DNA of 5,490 nt, taken from NCBI GenBank assembly GCA_021828425.1, contig JAKARN010000123.1:1-5490 (forward strand), read 5' to 3'. A program made the translations under genes and the position numbers. Below the pieces are notes generated by a model. It did not search any database. It was given only the letters and a program-made list of their open reading frames with translations, and was not told the origin of the DNA. The DNA is from Pseudomonadota bacterium (GTDB lineage Bacteria; Pseudomonadota; Gammaproteobacteria; JAKAQQ01). Shown piece by piece: positions 1 through 5,362 of the stretch (positions within the stretch are counted from its first letter, which is position 1; each line of letters starts with the position of its first letter).

Positions 1-1184
1 TCCCGCCGGCACTTCGATAATGCATCAAGATGACGAGGACGGGCGAGCAGGAGCTCCGGTGATCCGGCAGTTGCCGAGCGAACCTCGCCCAGGATAGCGG
101 CTTGGAGTTCAGCAACCCCTTCCCCGGTCTCAGCGGACAACGCAAAGGATTCGGTATCCACGCGTCCTGGTTTTCGCCCGCTCCGGTCAATCTGATTGTG
201 GATTCTCCAGATCCGACGGGTTCCTCCCCATTTTTGCTGCCAGCTTTCGTCTTCTGGATGCCAACCCATGGTATCGTCGATCACGTAGAGGACAAGTTGG
301 GCCTTTCCCACAGCATTCAAAGCACGGCGAATCCCTTCTTGCTCGATGGGATCCCGAGTTTCCCGAAAACCAGCCGAATCGATAATATGCAGGCGAATCC
401 CTTCCCAGAGGCAATCGGCCTCTAGAAGATCCCGAGTCGTCCCGGGCAATGGGGTGACAATGGCCTTCGACTCACCGACAAAACGGTTGAACAAGGTGGA
501 TTTTCCAGCATTGACCGGTCCTGCGAGAACAAGGGTCCAACCTTGTCTCAGAATCATTCCCGCCTCCCCGCGATTGATAAGACGTCCCAGATCCTCTTCG
601 AGAGCCTTGAGGACAGCGGCAGTGTCAGAGGGTGTTGAAGGTATCACCTCTTCTCCAAAATCAATCTGGGCCTCAGCCTGGACCCGAAGAGACTGGATCC
701 GCCCCCCGAGATGCCGGACCTCTCGTGAGAAAGCACCGGAAAGCGACTGGAACGCAGCACGGGCGGCAGTCCGACTTTCAGCATTGATGAGATCCGCGAC
801 AGCTTCAGCCTGAGCAAGGTCCATGCGGCCATTCAGAAAGGAACGCTCGGAGAACTCGCCCGGTCGGGCCAACCGAGCGCCCTGCTCGAGGAACACCTGA
901 ATCAACGCTTCGACTGTAACCGGACTGCCATGACCTTGGAACTCGACCAGGTCCTCTCCCGTGTATGAGTGTGGCCGTACGAAACGAATGACCAAGCCAT
1001 AATCGATCTCGCAGTTCTGCGCATCGCGGAACGTCCGAACTCGGGCCATCCGGGGAGGGGGCAATGGACCTGCAACCCGTTCAGCCAAGGCGAATGTACC
1101 CTCGCCGCTCAACCGCACAATGCTCACAGCGCCAATCCCGGTTGGTGTGGCTCCGGCAACGATAATGTCGCGCCTGGCGGTCAT
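1..1184 (-). CDS. mnmE: MnmE (TrmE), tRNA uridine-34 modification GTPase, 3' end cut by window
   Basis: The minus strand is open from an ATG at 1184 to the window edge (394 codons plus 2 nt). MnmE is a potassium-activated GTPase that works with MnmG to place (carboxymethyl)aminomethyl groups on the wobble uridine of certain tRNAs. Visible parts: an N-terminal formyl-THF-binding domain (about 1-118, with YTGEDLVEFQGHGS at 74-87), a helical domain containing ARPGEFSERSFLNGRMDLAQ (about 106-125), and an inserted G domain. In the G domain, G1 is GPVNAGKS (222-229; N225 matches the potassium-ligand Asn of E. coli), G2 is GTTRD (248-252), G3 is DSAG (269-272), and SAETGEG lies at 350-356. E281 aligns by eye with catalytic E282 of E. 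coli. G4 is NQID (330-333), not the usual NKxD. About 60 C-terminal residues, including the expected FCIGK-type tail, lie outside the window. It starts 7 nt after the yidC stop with no clear Shine-Dalgarno, so translational coupling is likely (inference). Confidence 0.96.
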   Translation of the reverse strand, partial: MTARRDIIVAGATPTGIGAVSIVRLSGEGTFALAERVAGPLPPPRMARVRTFRDAQNCEIDYGLVIRFVRPHSYTGEDLVEFQGHGSPVTVEALIQVFLEQGARLARPGEFSERSFLNGRMDLAQAEAVADLINAESRTAARAAFQSLSGAFSREVRHLGGRIQSLRVQAEAQIDFGEEVIPSTPSDTAAVLKALEEDLGRLINRGEAGMILRQGWTLVLAGPVNAGKSTLFNRFVGESKAIVTPLPGTTRDLLEADCLWEGIRLHIIDSAGFRETRDPIEQEGIRRALNAVGKAQLVLYVIDDTMGWHPEDESWQQKWGGTRRIWRIHNQIDRSGRKPGRVDTESFALSAETGEGVAELQAAILGEVRSATAGSPELLLARPRHLDALSKCRR

Positions 1185-1191
1185 CGATGGA

Positions 1192-2862
1192 TCAGCGGTG
1201 GGCTTTTGCCGCCTCTCGCATCACAACCCGATTGATGTGCCATTGCTGGCCAATTCCGAACAGTCCGCTCACAACCCAGTAAAGGACAAGACCACTCGGC
1301 ATCACACTGGCCAAGAGTGTTGTGACCAGCGGCAAGAAGATCATGAGAATACGCCTCTGGTTCTTGTCCATCGTAGCCGCCTGCGGCATGACACGTTGCT
1401 GTACCAGCATGGTCAGTCCATAGAAAACGGGCAGGATGTACAGCGGATCTGGGGCTGACAGATCACGGATCCAGAACATGAATGGTGCATGCCGAAGCTC
1501 AACGCTCGCAAGCAGAACCCAATAGAGCGCGATATAGATGGGGAACTGAATCACCATGGGCAAACAGCCCGAAACTGGATTTATCTTTTCTTTCTTGAAG
1601 AGCTCGAGAGTCGCACGGTAACTTTGCTCACGGTCATCCTTGAAGCGTTCCTGAATGGCCTTGATACGAGGTTGCACGGCTTGAATCCGTGCCATGGAGC
1701 GACCACCCTTGTGCTGAAGCGGGAAAAAAAGCAGCTTGATCAACAATACAAGGAGGATGATCGCGACACCCCAGTTGCCAACCCATTGCTGGATCCATGA
1801 CAAGATGAGGTAGAGCGGTTGCGACAAAACAGCAAGAAAGCCATAGTCCACGGTCTGGGCTAATCCCGGGGCAATGGCTCCCAGATGCCGCTGCCGCTTG
1901 GGACCAACATAAAGCTCGACCCGCTCGTAAACCTGCTGACCCGGCAGGATACGTCTTCCAGGCCCAAGAGCGCCCAGCCAGTAATGCGTCCTGGAAATCG
2001 AACGGGCATAGTAGTGCCAAGGTGTTTTCGCGGGTGGAATCAGTGCAGCTAGAAAATAATGGTTGGTATAGGCAATCCAGCCGCCAGCCTGAAACATCGT
2101 GAACGATTTTTTCCGGATCCGGGAGTGGGTCAGTTCGTGGTAAGCCCTGCCGTTGTAGTACGCAGCACCCCGATAAATGAAGTTCTGCGGCAGAAAGTGT
2201 CCCAAAAATGAGACGTGGACGATGGGACGGGCATGCTCCAAGCCCATGAGGGGAGCACCCGACCAAGGAGAACTGGAAAGGTTGTCTACTGTGCTCTCAA
2301 CGCGGATCCGATAGCTCCGGGGATAAAAAAACCAGCGTTCCTCGATCCGGACCCCGTGATCCGTCCAGACCAGAGGAACCATAAGCGTGCGAGAGCCGGA
2401 TTTCAAAATATAGCGCTGTTGGGCACTTTTAAACTCCCCGGTCAGTCCGGGAGCAACTGAACCTTGGAGCCCAACCCAGGTCACTACGCCAAACAGACGT
2501 CTTTGACCATGGTCATCAAACCACGCCACTGGTGGACTGTGCGCTGCTAGAGTCTTGGGATAATGCACCAGATCGAGGTGGCGAAGCCGGACTCCCGTGA
2601 GATCCAGGCGAATTCGATAGAGGTCTGTCTGGATACGAACAATCCCCCCCGGGTGTTTGTGGACGGCTGCCGGGACCGTTTGGGGAGTTGCGGGAACTGA
2701 CGACACTCTTGGCAAGACAGAAGTACGAGAAGACCGAGCAGCGACACGTGTCACGGCAGCGGGCATGGCAGGAGGTTTTGCAAACTCGAGTTCCCATGCG
2801 TTCCACATCAGGTAAACAACGGCCGCAAGGCTCAACCAAAGCAGGAGACGGCGATTATCCAT
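1192..2862 (-). CDS. yidC: YidC, inner-membrane protein insertase (Oxa1/YidC/Alb3 family, Gram-negative long form)
   Basis: This 556-residue protein inserts and folds inner-membrane proteins, alone or with SecYEG. The long form is typical of Gram-negative bacteria (E. coli has 548). Visible parts: an N-terminal membrane segment (about 5-22), a low-complexity Ala/Pro/Val/Ser linker (about 30-68), a large periplasmic beta domain (about 72-335), and a conserved insertase core. The core has membrane segments near 364-381, 434-453, 472-490, 505-520 and 523-540, with a charged cytoplasmic hairpin (about 384-428) between the first two. Hallmarks are VGNWG (361-365), GCLPMVIQFPIYIALY (432-447), SVELRHAPF (453-461) and PSGLVLYW (522-529). 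The groove position that is Arg366 in E. coli is Lys376 here, a change I believe is common in other bacteria. The frame extends upstream to 3036, but MDNRRLLLW at 2862 is the family N-terminus and has a Shine-Dalgarno. The start overlaps the yidD stop by 8 nt. Confidence 0.97.
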   Translation of the reverse strand: MDNRRLLLWLSLAAVVYLMWNAWELEFAKPPAMPAAVTRVAARSSRTSVLPRVSSVPATPQTVPAAVHKHPGGIVRIQTDLYRIRLDLTGVRLRHLDLVHYPKTLAAHSPPVAWFDDHGQRRLFGVVTWVGLQGSVAPGLTGEFKSAQQRYILKSGSRTLMVPLVWTDHGVRIEERWFFYPRSYRIRVESTVDNLSSSPWSGAPLMGLEHARPIVHVSFLGHFLPQNFIYRGAAYYNGRAYHELTHSRIRKKSFTMFQAGGWIAYTNHYFLAALIPPAKTPWHYYARSISRTHYWLGALGPGRRILPGQQVYERVELYVGPKRQRHLGAIAPGLAQTVDYGFLAVLSQPLYLILSWIQQWVGNWGVAIILLVLLIKLLFFPLQHKGGRSMARIQAVQPRIKAIQERFKDDREQSYRATLELFKKEKINPVSGCLPMVIQFPIYIALYWVLLASVELRHAPFMFWIRDLSAPDPLYILPVFYGLTMLVQQRVMPQAATMDKNQRRILMIFLPLVTTLLASVMPSGLVLYWVVSGLFGIGQQWHINRVVMREAAKAHR

Positions 2863-3121
2863 GGCTCGCGATCCCTCTTCCCCGTCCTGGAGGAACCGGA
2901 TCTTCACCACCTTCCGACCAGGGATTGCACCGTGCGAGACGCCATAGGATGAGTGGGCATCCCCGAAGGAGGCCATGCTCGCGGAGAACCCCCTCGGCAT
3001 AAGCAGAACAGGTAGGTTCGAAGCGGCATTGCCCACCCCAGACTGGACTTCCCCAGCGCTGGTAGAAATGGATCAACGCAATCAGGATTGGGGAGATCCC
3101 GTGGACTCTATTTTTCGCCAT
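2855..3121 (-). CDS. yidD: YidD, membrane protein insertion efficiency factor
   Basis: This small 88-residue protein (E. coli homologue 85) is of the DUF37/YidD family, thought to be a membrane-associated helper of YidC-dependent insertion. It has an amphipathic N-terminal helix (about 8-25, SPILIALIHFYQR), the family core CRFEPTCSAYAEGVLREHG (32-50), and the C-terminal motif NPWSEGGEDPVPPG (66-79). Cysteines are at 32, 38, 55 and 65. The ATG at 3121 lies inside the end of rnpA (40-nt overlap), which is common for this gene pair. A GAGG lies about 15 nt upstream, further than ideal. The next in-frame candidates would cut into the conserved N-terminal helix. The stop codon is embedded in the yidC start (ATGGATAA, 8-nt overlap), suggesting coupled translation. 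Confidence 0.95.
   Translation of the reverse strand: MAKNRVHGISPILIALIHFYQRWGSPVWGGQCRFEPTCSAYAEGVLREHGLLRGCPLILWRLARCNPWSEGGEDPVPPGRGRGIASHG
2872..2878 (-). promoter_or_regulatory. Ribosome binding site of yidC
   Basis: AGAGGGA on the minus strand lies 9 nt before the ATG at 2862. It supports the internal start of yidC over the longer in-frame extension reaching 3036. It sits inside the 3' part of yidD, as expected for overlapping genes. Confidence 0.6.
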
Positions 3122-3441
3122 AGTTTCTTGACATCCTCATAAAGTGCCTGCCGTTCTGCACCCCGTCCAGCAGATTTGGCTACGAGCACGATATCGAGTT
3201 GACAACGGTCCAGCTCCTTGAGGAGTCGAAAAGTCTGCCGGGCTTGGCGCTTGATAAGATTTCTGCGGACTGCAAGCCCGGCAGATTTTCTAGAGATCGC
3301 AAGACCCAGTCGTGAGCTTGGACCCGAGCTCGGCATCACGAAAGCCACGAAATACTGGCTATGGACCTTCACTCCGTTCTCGAAAACCCGCTCAAACTCC
3401 TCGGGCCGGGTCAGTCGGTTCCCGCAAATTTTCAACCCCAA
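3082..3441 (-). CDS. rnpA: RnpA, protein subunit of ribonuclease P (TTG start)
   Basis: This is the basic 119-residue protein that binds the RNase P RNA and the 5' leader of precursor tRNAs, so tRNA 5' ends are matured. It matches the family in length (E. coli 119) and layout: an N-terminal LTRPEEFERVF stretch (10-20), the central strand YFVAFVMP (30-37), RLGLAISRKSAGLAVRRN (44-61), and the basic helix RRNLIKRQARQTFR (59-72). The classic RNR triplet reads RNL here; the RNxxKR pattern is kept. C-terminal LDIVLVAK (82-89) and a KKLWRK helix (105-110) also fit. The start is TTG at 3441: the UGA stop of rpmH is in the same frame seven codons upstream and there is no ATG or GTG between them. A second TTG lies two codons downstream. 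A weak GAGG sits about 13 nt before the start. Confidence 0.94.
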   Translation of the reverse strand: MGLKICGNRLTRPEEFERVFENGVKVHSQYFVAFVMPSSGPSSRLGLAISRKSAGLAVRRNLIKRQARQTFRLLKELDRCQLDIVLVAKSAGRGAERQALYEDVKKLWRKIESTGSPQS

Positions 3442-3459
3442 GGAACTGGGCCAGCCTCG

Positions 3460-3594
3460 TCAGGGAATCAGGCGATGTCGTCCTTTCCGTCGACGTGATT
3501 GGAGCACGGCACGACCCTGTCGGGTAGACATCCGGGCACGAAAACCATGAGTCCGCTTACGGTGAAGATTGCTCGGTTGAAAAGTGCGTTTCAT
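3460..3594 (-). CDS. rpmH: Ribosomal protein L34 (bL34)
   Basis: A 44-residue, very basic protein of the large ribosomal subunit, read directly from the minus strand. It starts [18 protein letters not shown], continues [13 protein letters not shown] and ends in a run of Arg/Lys ([10 protein letters not shown]). The usual bacterial L34 form is MKRTFQPS, then K/R-rich, then GFRARM, then GR.VL..RR.KGR, so identity is clear. An in-frame TAG lies two codons before the ATG, which fixes the start. The Shine-Dalgarno is poor (a GGGG about 8 nt upstream and a GAGG about 20 nt upstream). It is the first gene of the minus-strand cluster, is followed 18 nt later by rnpA in the same frame, and is divergent from dnaA. 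Confidence 0.97.
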   Translation of the reverse strand: MKRTFQPSNLHRKRTHGFRARMSTRQGRAVLQSRRRKGRHRLIP

Positions 3595-3617
3595 GCCCTA
3601 GGCCCCATCATCCTCAT

Positions 3618-3646
3618 TGTTCGAGCATCCGGAAATGGCCCGAACA
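3618..3646 (-). other. Possible hairpin in the rpmH leader
   Basis: TGTTCG (3618-3623) and CGAACA (3641-3646) form a perfect 6-bp inverted repeat, with an inner CAT/ATG pairing (3626-3628 with 3635-3637). It lies between the predicted start of transcription and the rpmH ATG. In the transcript it would fold as an interrupted stem-loop ending 23 nt before the start codon. Its function is unknown, and it may be fortuitous. Confidence 0.35.
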
Positions 3647-3665
3647 CAAAAATGGAAAAGTAAGC

Positions 3666-3694
3666 ATTGTACGGATCTGCGCGTAGGAACTCAA
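3666..3694 (-). promoter_or_regulatory. Sigma70-type promoter of rpmH-rnpA-yidD-yidC-mnmE
   Basis: On the minus strand, a -35 element TTGAGT (3694-3689), a spacer of exactly 17 nt and a -10 element TACAAT (3671-3666) match the housekeeping sigma consensus well (4/6 and 5/6). Transcription would begin near 3659, giving a leader of about 65 nt before rpmH. No other strong promoter was seen ahead of the tightly packed downstream genes. The call rests on consensus matching only. Confidence 0.7.
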
Positions 3695-3702
3695 GCCCTT
3701 CA

Positions 3703-3751
3703 GGGAATGCCTCACTCAACCCAATGGAAGTCCAAGCATTCCCGGGAAAGC
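3703..3751. repeat. Inverted repeat GGGAATGC / GCATTCCC with overlapping palindrome TTCCCGGGAA
   Basis: GGGAATGC at 3703-3710 is repeated in inverted form as GCATTCCC at 3736-3743 (8 bp, 25-nt spacing). The second arm is also half of a 10-bp perfect palindrome, TTCCCGGGAA (3739-3748), which extends to a 16-bp near-palindrome (3736-3751). A smaller dyad, CCCT-TC-AGGG, abuts it at 3696-3705. The group lies immediately upstream of the rpmH -35 element and between the divergent genes, a plausible place for a regulator site. No known operator was recognised. Confidence 0.5.
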
Positions 3752-3753
3752 GT

Positions 3754-3780
3754 TTGCCTCAAGTTGGCAACCTTCTTGCC
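3754..3780. repeat. Alternating TTGCC / GGCAA / TTGCC half-sites upstream of dnaA
   Basis: TTGCC (3754-3758), GGCAA (3766-3770) and TTGCC (3776-3780) can pair in two mutually exclusive ways, with 7-nt and 5-nt loops. They lie 62-88 nt before the dnaA start, where its promoter would be expected. The TTGGCA at 3765 onward could also serve as a -35 element, but no good -10 lies at the right distance, so no promoter is called. Confidence 0.35.
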
Positions 3781-3789
3781 TGTTGTTAG

Positions 3790-3819
3790 ACTGGATAAAT
3801 CGATCTTCGTCGATCCACA
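3790..3819. promoter_or_regulatory. Two degenerate DnaA-box-like sites before dnaA
   Basis: Compared with TTATCCACA, CGATCCACA at 3811-3819 (plus strand) matches 7 of 9, and TTATCCAGT on the minus strand (3790-3798) matches 7 of 9. They lie 23-52 nt before the dnaA ATG. In many bacteria DnaA binds its own promoter region and represses it, and in some Pseudomonas the origin lies between rpmH and dnaA. Sites this degenerate can occur by chance. Confidence 0.35.
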
Positions 3820-3841
3820 AAACCACTGAGCCTGATTCCGC

Positions 3842-5167
3842 ATGATCTCCGGAATATGGAACCACTGTCTGGATATGCTCAAGACTGAGCTTTGTCATGA
3901 GGATTTCTCTCGCTGGATCTCTCCCCTACAGTGTCAGGAGTCTGAGGGTGAACTTCATCTTTTCGCACCGAATGTCATTGTCGCCGATTGGGTCCACGAC
4001 AATTGCCTGGCCCGAATCCGGGCCTTGGCCCTTGAACTGAGTGGATCTCACTCCCCGAGAGTCCAGATCCTCATCGGAAAGTTTTCTCCCGAAACGCAGA
4101 ACCCCGGTAGCAGTAAACCAGTGGTTCGTCCACGTGAGGAAATGATAGGAAGCCCTTGGAACCGGGATTACATCTTTGAAAACTTCGTTGAAGGGAAATG
4201 CAACCAGATCGCTCGGGCTGCGGCTTTACAGGTCGCCGAACATCCCGGCACAGCCTACAATCCGCTTTTGATCTATGGTGGAGTGGGACTCGGGAAAACC
4301 CACCTCATGCAGGCCGTTGGCCACCGTATGAACACACAAAAGGGCCGGCATCGCGTGGCTTATGTCCACTCGGAACGCTTTGTCGCCGATATGGTTGGAG
4401 CCCTCCGACACAACACAATGAGTGAGTTTAAGAAACGATACCGCTCTCTCGACGCCCTTTTCATTGACGACATCCAGTTTTTTGCCGGAAAGGACCGTTC
4501 ACAAGAGGAATTTTTCCACACCCTAAACAACCTGATCGATGGTCACCACCAGGTCATCATCAGCTGTGACCGTTATCCTAAGGAAGTGGACGGTCTTGAG
4601 GAACGGCTCAAGTCGCGTTTCAGCTGGGGACTTACCGTCGAGATCGAACCCCCTGAACTTGAGACTAGCGTGGCCATCCTCTCCCGGAAGGCGGAGCGTT
4701 TGGGGGTTGATTTGCCACATGAAGTCGCCTTCTTTATAGCCCAGCTCATTCGCTCCAATGTCCGTGAACTGGAAGGTGCCCTCCATCGGATCATGGCCTA
4801 TGCACAATTTACTGGACAAAGAGTCACGGTGGCCTTGAGCAAGGAGGCACTCCGTGACCTGATCTCCCTTCAGCAGCGTCAGGTCAGCTTAGAAAACATC
4901 CAGAGGACGGTCGCAGCCTATTTCCGGATCCGAACCTCCGACTTGGAATCGAAAAGCCGGAAGCGTTCTATGGTCCGACCCCGACAGATTGCAATGAGTC
5001 TGGCCAAGGACCTGACCAATCACAGTCTTCCCGAAATCGGGCACGCTTTCGGTGGACGAGATCATACGACTGTTCTCCATGCTTGTTCAAAAATAAACGA
5101 GCTCAAGAAAACTGATCCTCGCCTGAGCGATGATTACGAAAACCTCATTAGGACCTTGACCGGGTAA
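3842..5167 (+). CDS. dnaA: DnaA, chromosomal replication initiator ATPase
   Basis: This complete 441-residue protein binds DnaA boxes at oriC, opens the duplex and helps load the DnaB helicase. Domain I (about 1-80) keeps W6 and W25, with D21 where E. coli has E21. Domain II is only about 22 residues (81-103), which explains the length below E. coli's 467. Domain III (AAA+) begins near [15 protein letters not shown] (104-118). It has Walker A GGVGLGKT (146-153), Walker B LFIDD (206-210), sensor 1 near SCDRYP (241-246), arginine finger R259 in LKSRFSWGL, and sensor 2 R308 in NVRELEGAL. Domain IV carries the DnaA signature [20 protein letters not shown] (380-399) and [12 protein letters not shown] (404-415). 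The ATG at 3842 is the right start because W6 follows, but the upstream Shine-Dalgarno is very weak, which would keep expression low. It is divergent from rpmH and followed by dnaN. Confidence 0.98.
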   Translation: MISGIWNHCLDMLKTELCHEDFSRWISPLQCQESEGELHLFAPNVIVADWVHDNCLARIRALALELSGSHSPRVQILIGKFSPETQNPGSSKPVVRPREEMIGSPWNRDYIFENFVEGKCNQIARAAALQVAEHPGTAYNPLLIYGGVGLGKTHLMQAVGHRMNTQKGRHRVAYVHSERFVADMVGALRHNTMSEFKKRYRSLDALFIDDIQFFAGKDRSQEEFFHTLNNLIDGHHQVIISCDRYPKEVDGLEERLKSRFSWGLTVEIEPPELETSVAILSRKAERLGVDLPHEVAFFIAQLIRSNVRELEGALHRIMAYAQFTGQRVTVALSKEALRDLISLQQRQVSLENIQRTVAAYFRIRTSDLESKSRKRSMVRPRQIAMSLAKDLTNHSLPEIGHAFGGRDHTTVLHACSKINELKKTDPRLSDDYENLIRTLTG

Positions 5168-5171
5168 AAAT

Positions 5172-5180
5172 AGTGCATAA
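5172..5180 (-). promoter_or_regulatory. DnaA box, 8/9 match
   Basis: TTATGCACT on the minus strand differs from TTATNCACA only at the last base. It begins 5 nt after the dnaA stop codon and faces the opposite way from the perfect box at 5230. Confidence 0.5.
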
Positions 5181-5218
5181 CTCCGTCCGCACTCTTGCTT
5201 GCTGTTTAATGGACATCT

Positions 5219-5227
5219 TCCTGCACA
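5219..5227 (+). promoter_or_regulatory. DnaA-box-like site, weak
   Basis: TCCTGCACA matches TTATNCACA at 7 of 9 positions counting the free position. It is in the same direction as the perfect box and starts exactly 11 nt before it, about one helical turn. A pair of adjacent sites with the same orientation could bind DnaA cooperatively (inference). Confidence 0.4.
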
Positions 5228-5229
5228 GG

Positions 5230-5238
5230 TTATCCACA
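5230..5238 (+). promoter_or_regulatory. Perfect DnaA box TTATCCACA
   Basis: This is an exact match to the high-affinity E. coli consensus (R1/R4 type). It lies 63 nt after the dnaA stop codon. It overlaps a dyad, TATCCA-CAA-TGGATA (5231-5245), extended outward by GG/CC (5228-5229 with 5247-5248) after one mismatch. Confidence 0.85.
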
Positions 5239-5307
5239 ATGGATACCCATCCTCACAGGAACCCTAATTACCTACCCAATCAGTCCTGAAACCACTGGAC
5301 AGGACAC

Positions 5308-5316
5308 ATATCCACT
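5308..5316 (+). promoter_or_regulatory. DnaA-box-like site, weak
   Basis: ATATCCACT matches TTATCCACA at 7 of 9 positions, with only the two end bases different. It is followed directly by four consecutive TAN triplets (5316-5327). Confidence 0.35.
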
Positions 5317-5346
5317 AGTACTACTAACACCACTGACTTGAAACCG

Positions 5347-5352
5347 AAAGAG
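5347..5352 (+). promoter_or_regulatory. Ribosome binding site of dnaN
   Basis: AAAGAG ends 10 nt before the ATG at 5363. It is a moderate Shine-Dalgarno match that supports this start codon. Confidence 0.45.
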
Positions 5353-5362
5353 TAATTATCTT

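Larger units (their letters stand above)
5168..5362 (+). other. dnaA-dnaN spacer with a DnaA-box cluster, candidate oriC segment
   Basis: This 195-nt noncoding gap contains one perfect and three imperfect DnaA boxes, an unusual density for its length. The dnaA-dnaN gap is a known origin site in several bacteria, while in Pseudomonas it can be a secondary region. No clearly AT-rich unwinding element lies within the gap; the strongest AT-rich stretch is downstream, inside the start of dnaN. No convincing terminator or dnaN promoter was seen, so dnaN is probably co-transcribed with dnaA (inference). Strand is given only for reference. Confidence 0.5.

Noticed and set aside
102..425. Plus-strand and alternate-frame reading frames across 1-1184
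   Set aside because: The whole stretch is one continuous minus-strand MnmE frame with conserved domains; the others are antisense or out-of-frame shadows.
1733..1735. Lys376 in place of the YidC groove Arg as a sign of unusual function
   Set aside because: From general knowledge, Lys is common at this position in other YidC and Alb3 proteins, so it is normal variation.
1634..2266. A 210-residue minus-strand frame inside yidC
   Set aside because: It overlaps the yidC coding region in another frame; its Cys/Ser/Pro-rich composition is typical of a shadow frame.
2863..3036. N-terminal extension of yidC up to 3036
   Set aside because: The 58 extra residues lie inside yidD in another frame and are not YidC-like. 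MDNRRLLLW at 2862 matches the family N-terminus and has a Shine-Dalgarno.
3617..3898. Short reading frames on both strands in the rpmH-dnaA spacer (3617-3829 plus, 3716-3898 minus)
   Set aside because: They overlap the rpmH promoter or the dnaA start, have no recognisable family features, and no ribosome binding site stands out.
5172..5193. AGTGC...GCACT stem after dnaA as a terminator
   Set aside because: It has only 5 bp, a 12-nt loop and no following T-run. The left arm is better explained as part of a DnaA box.
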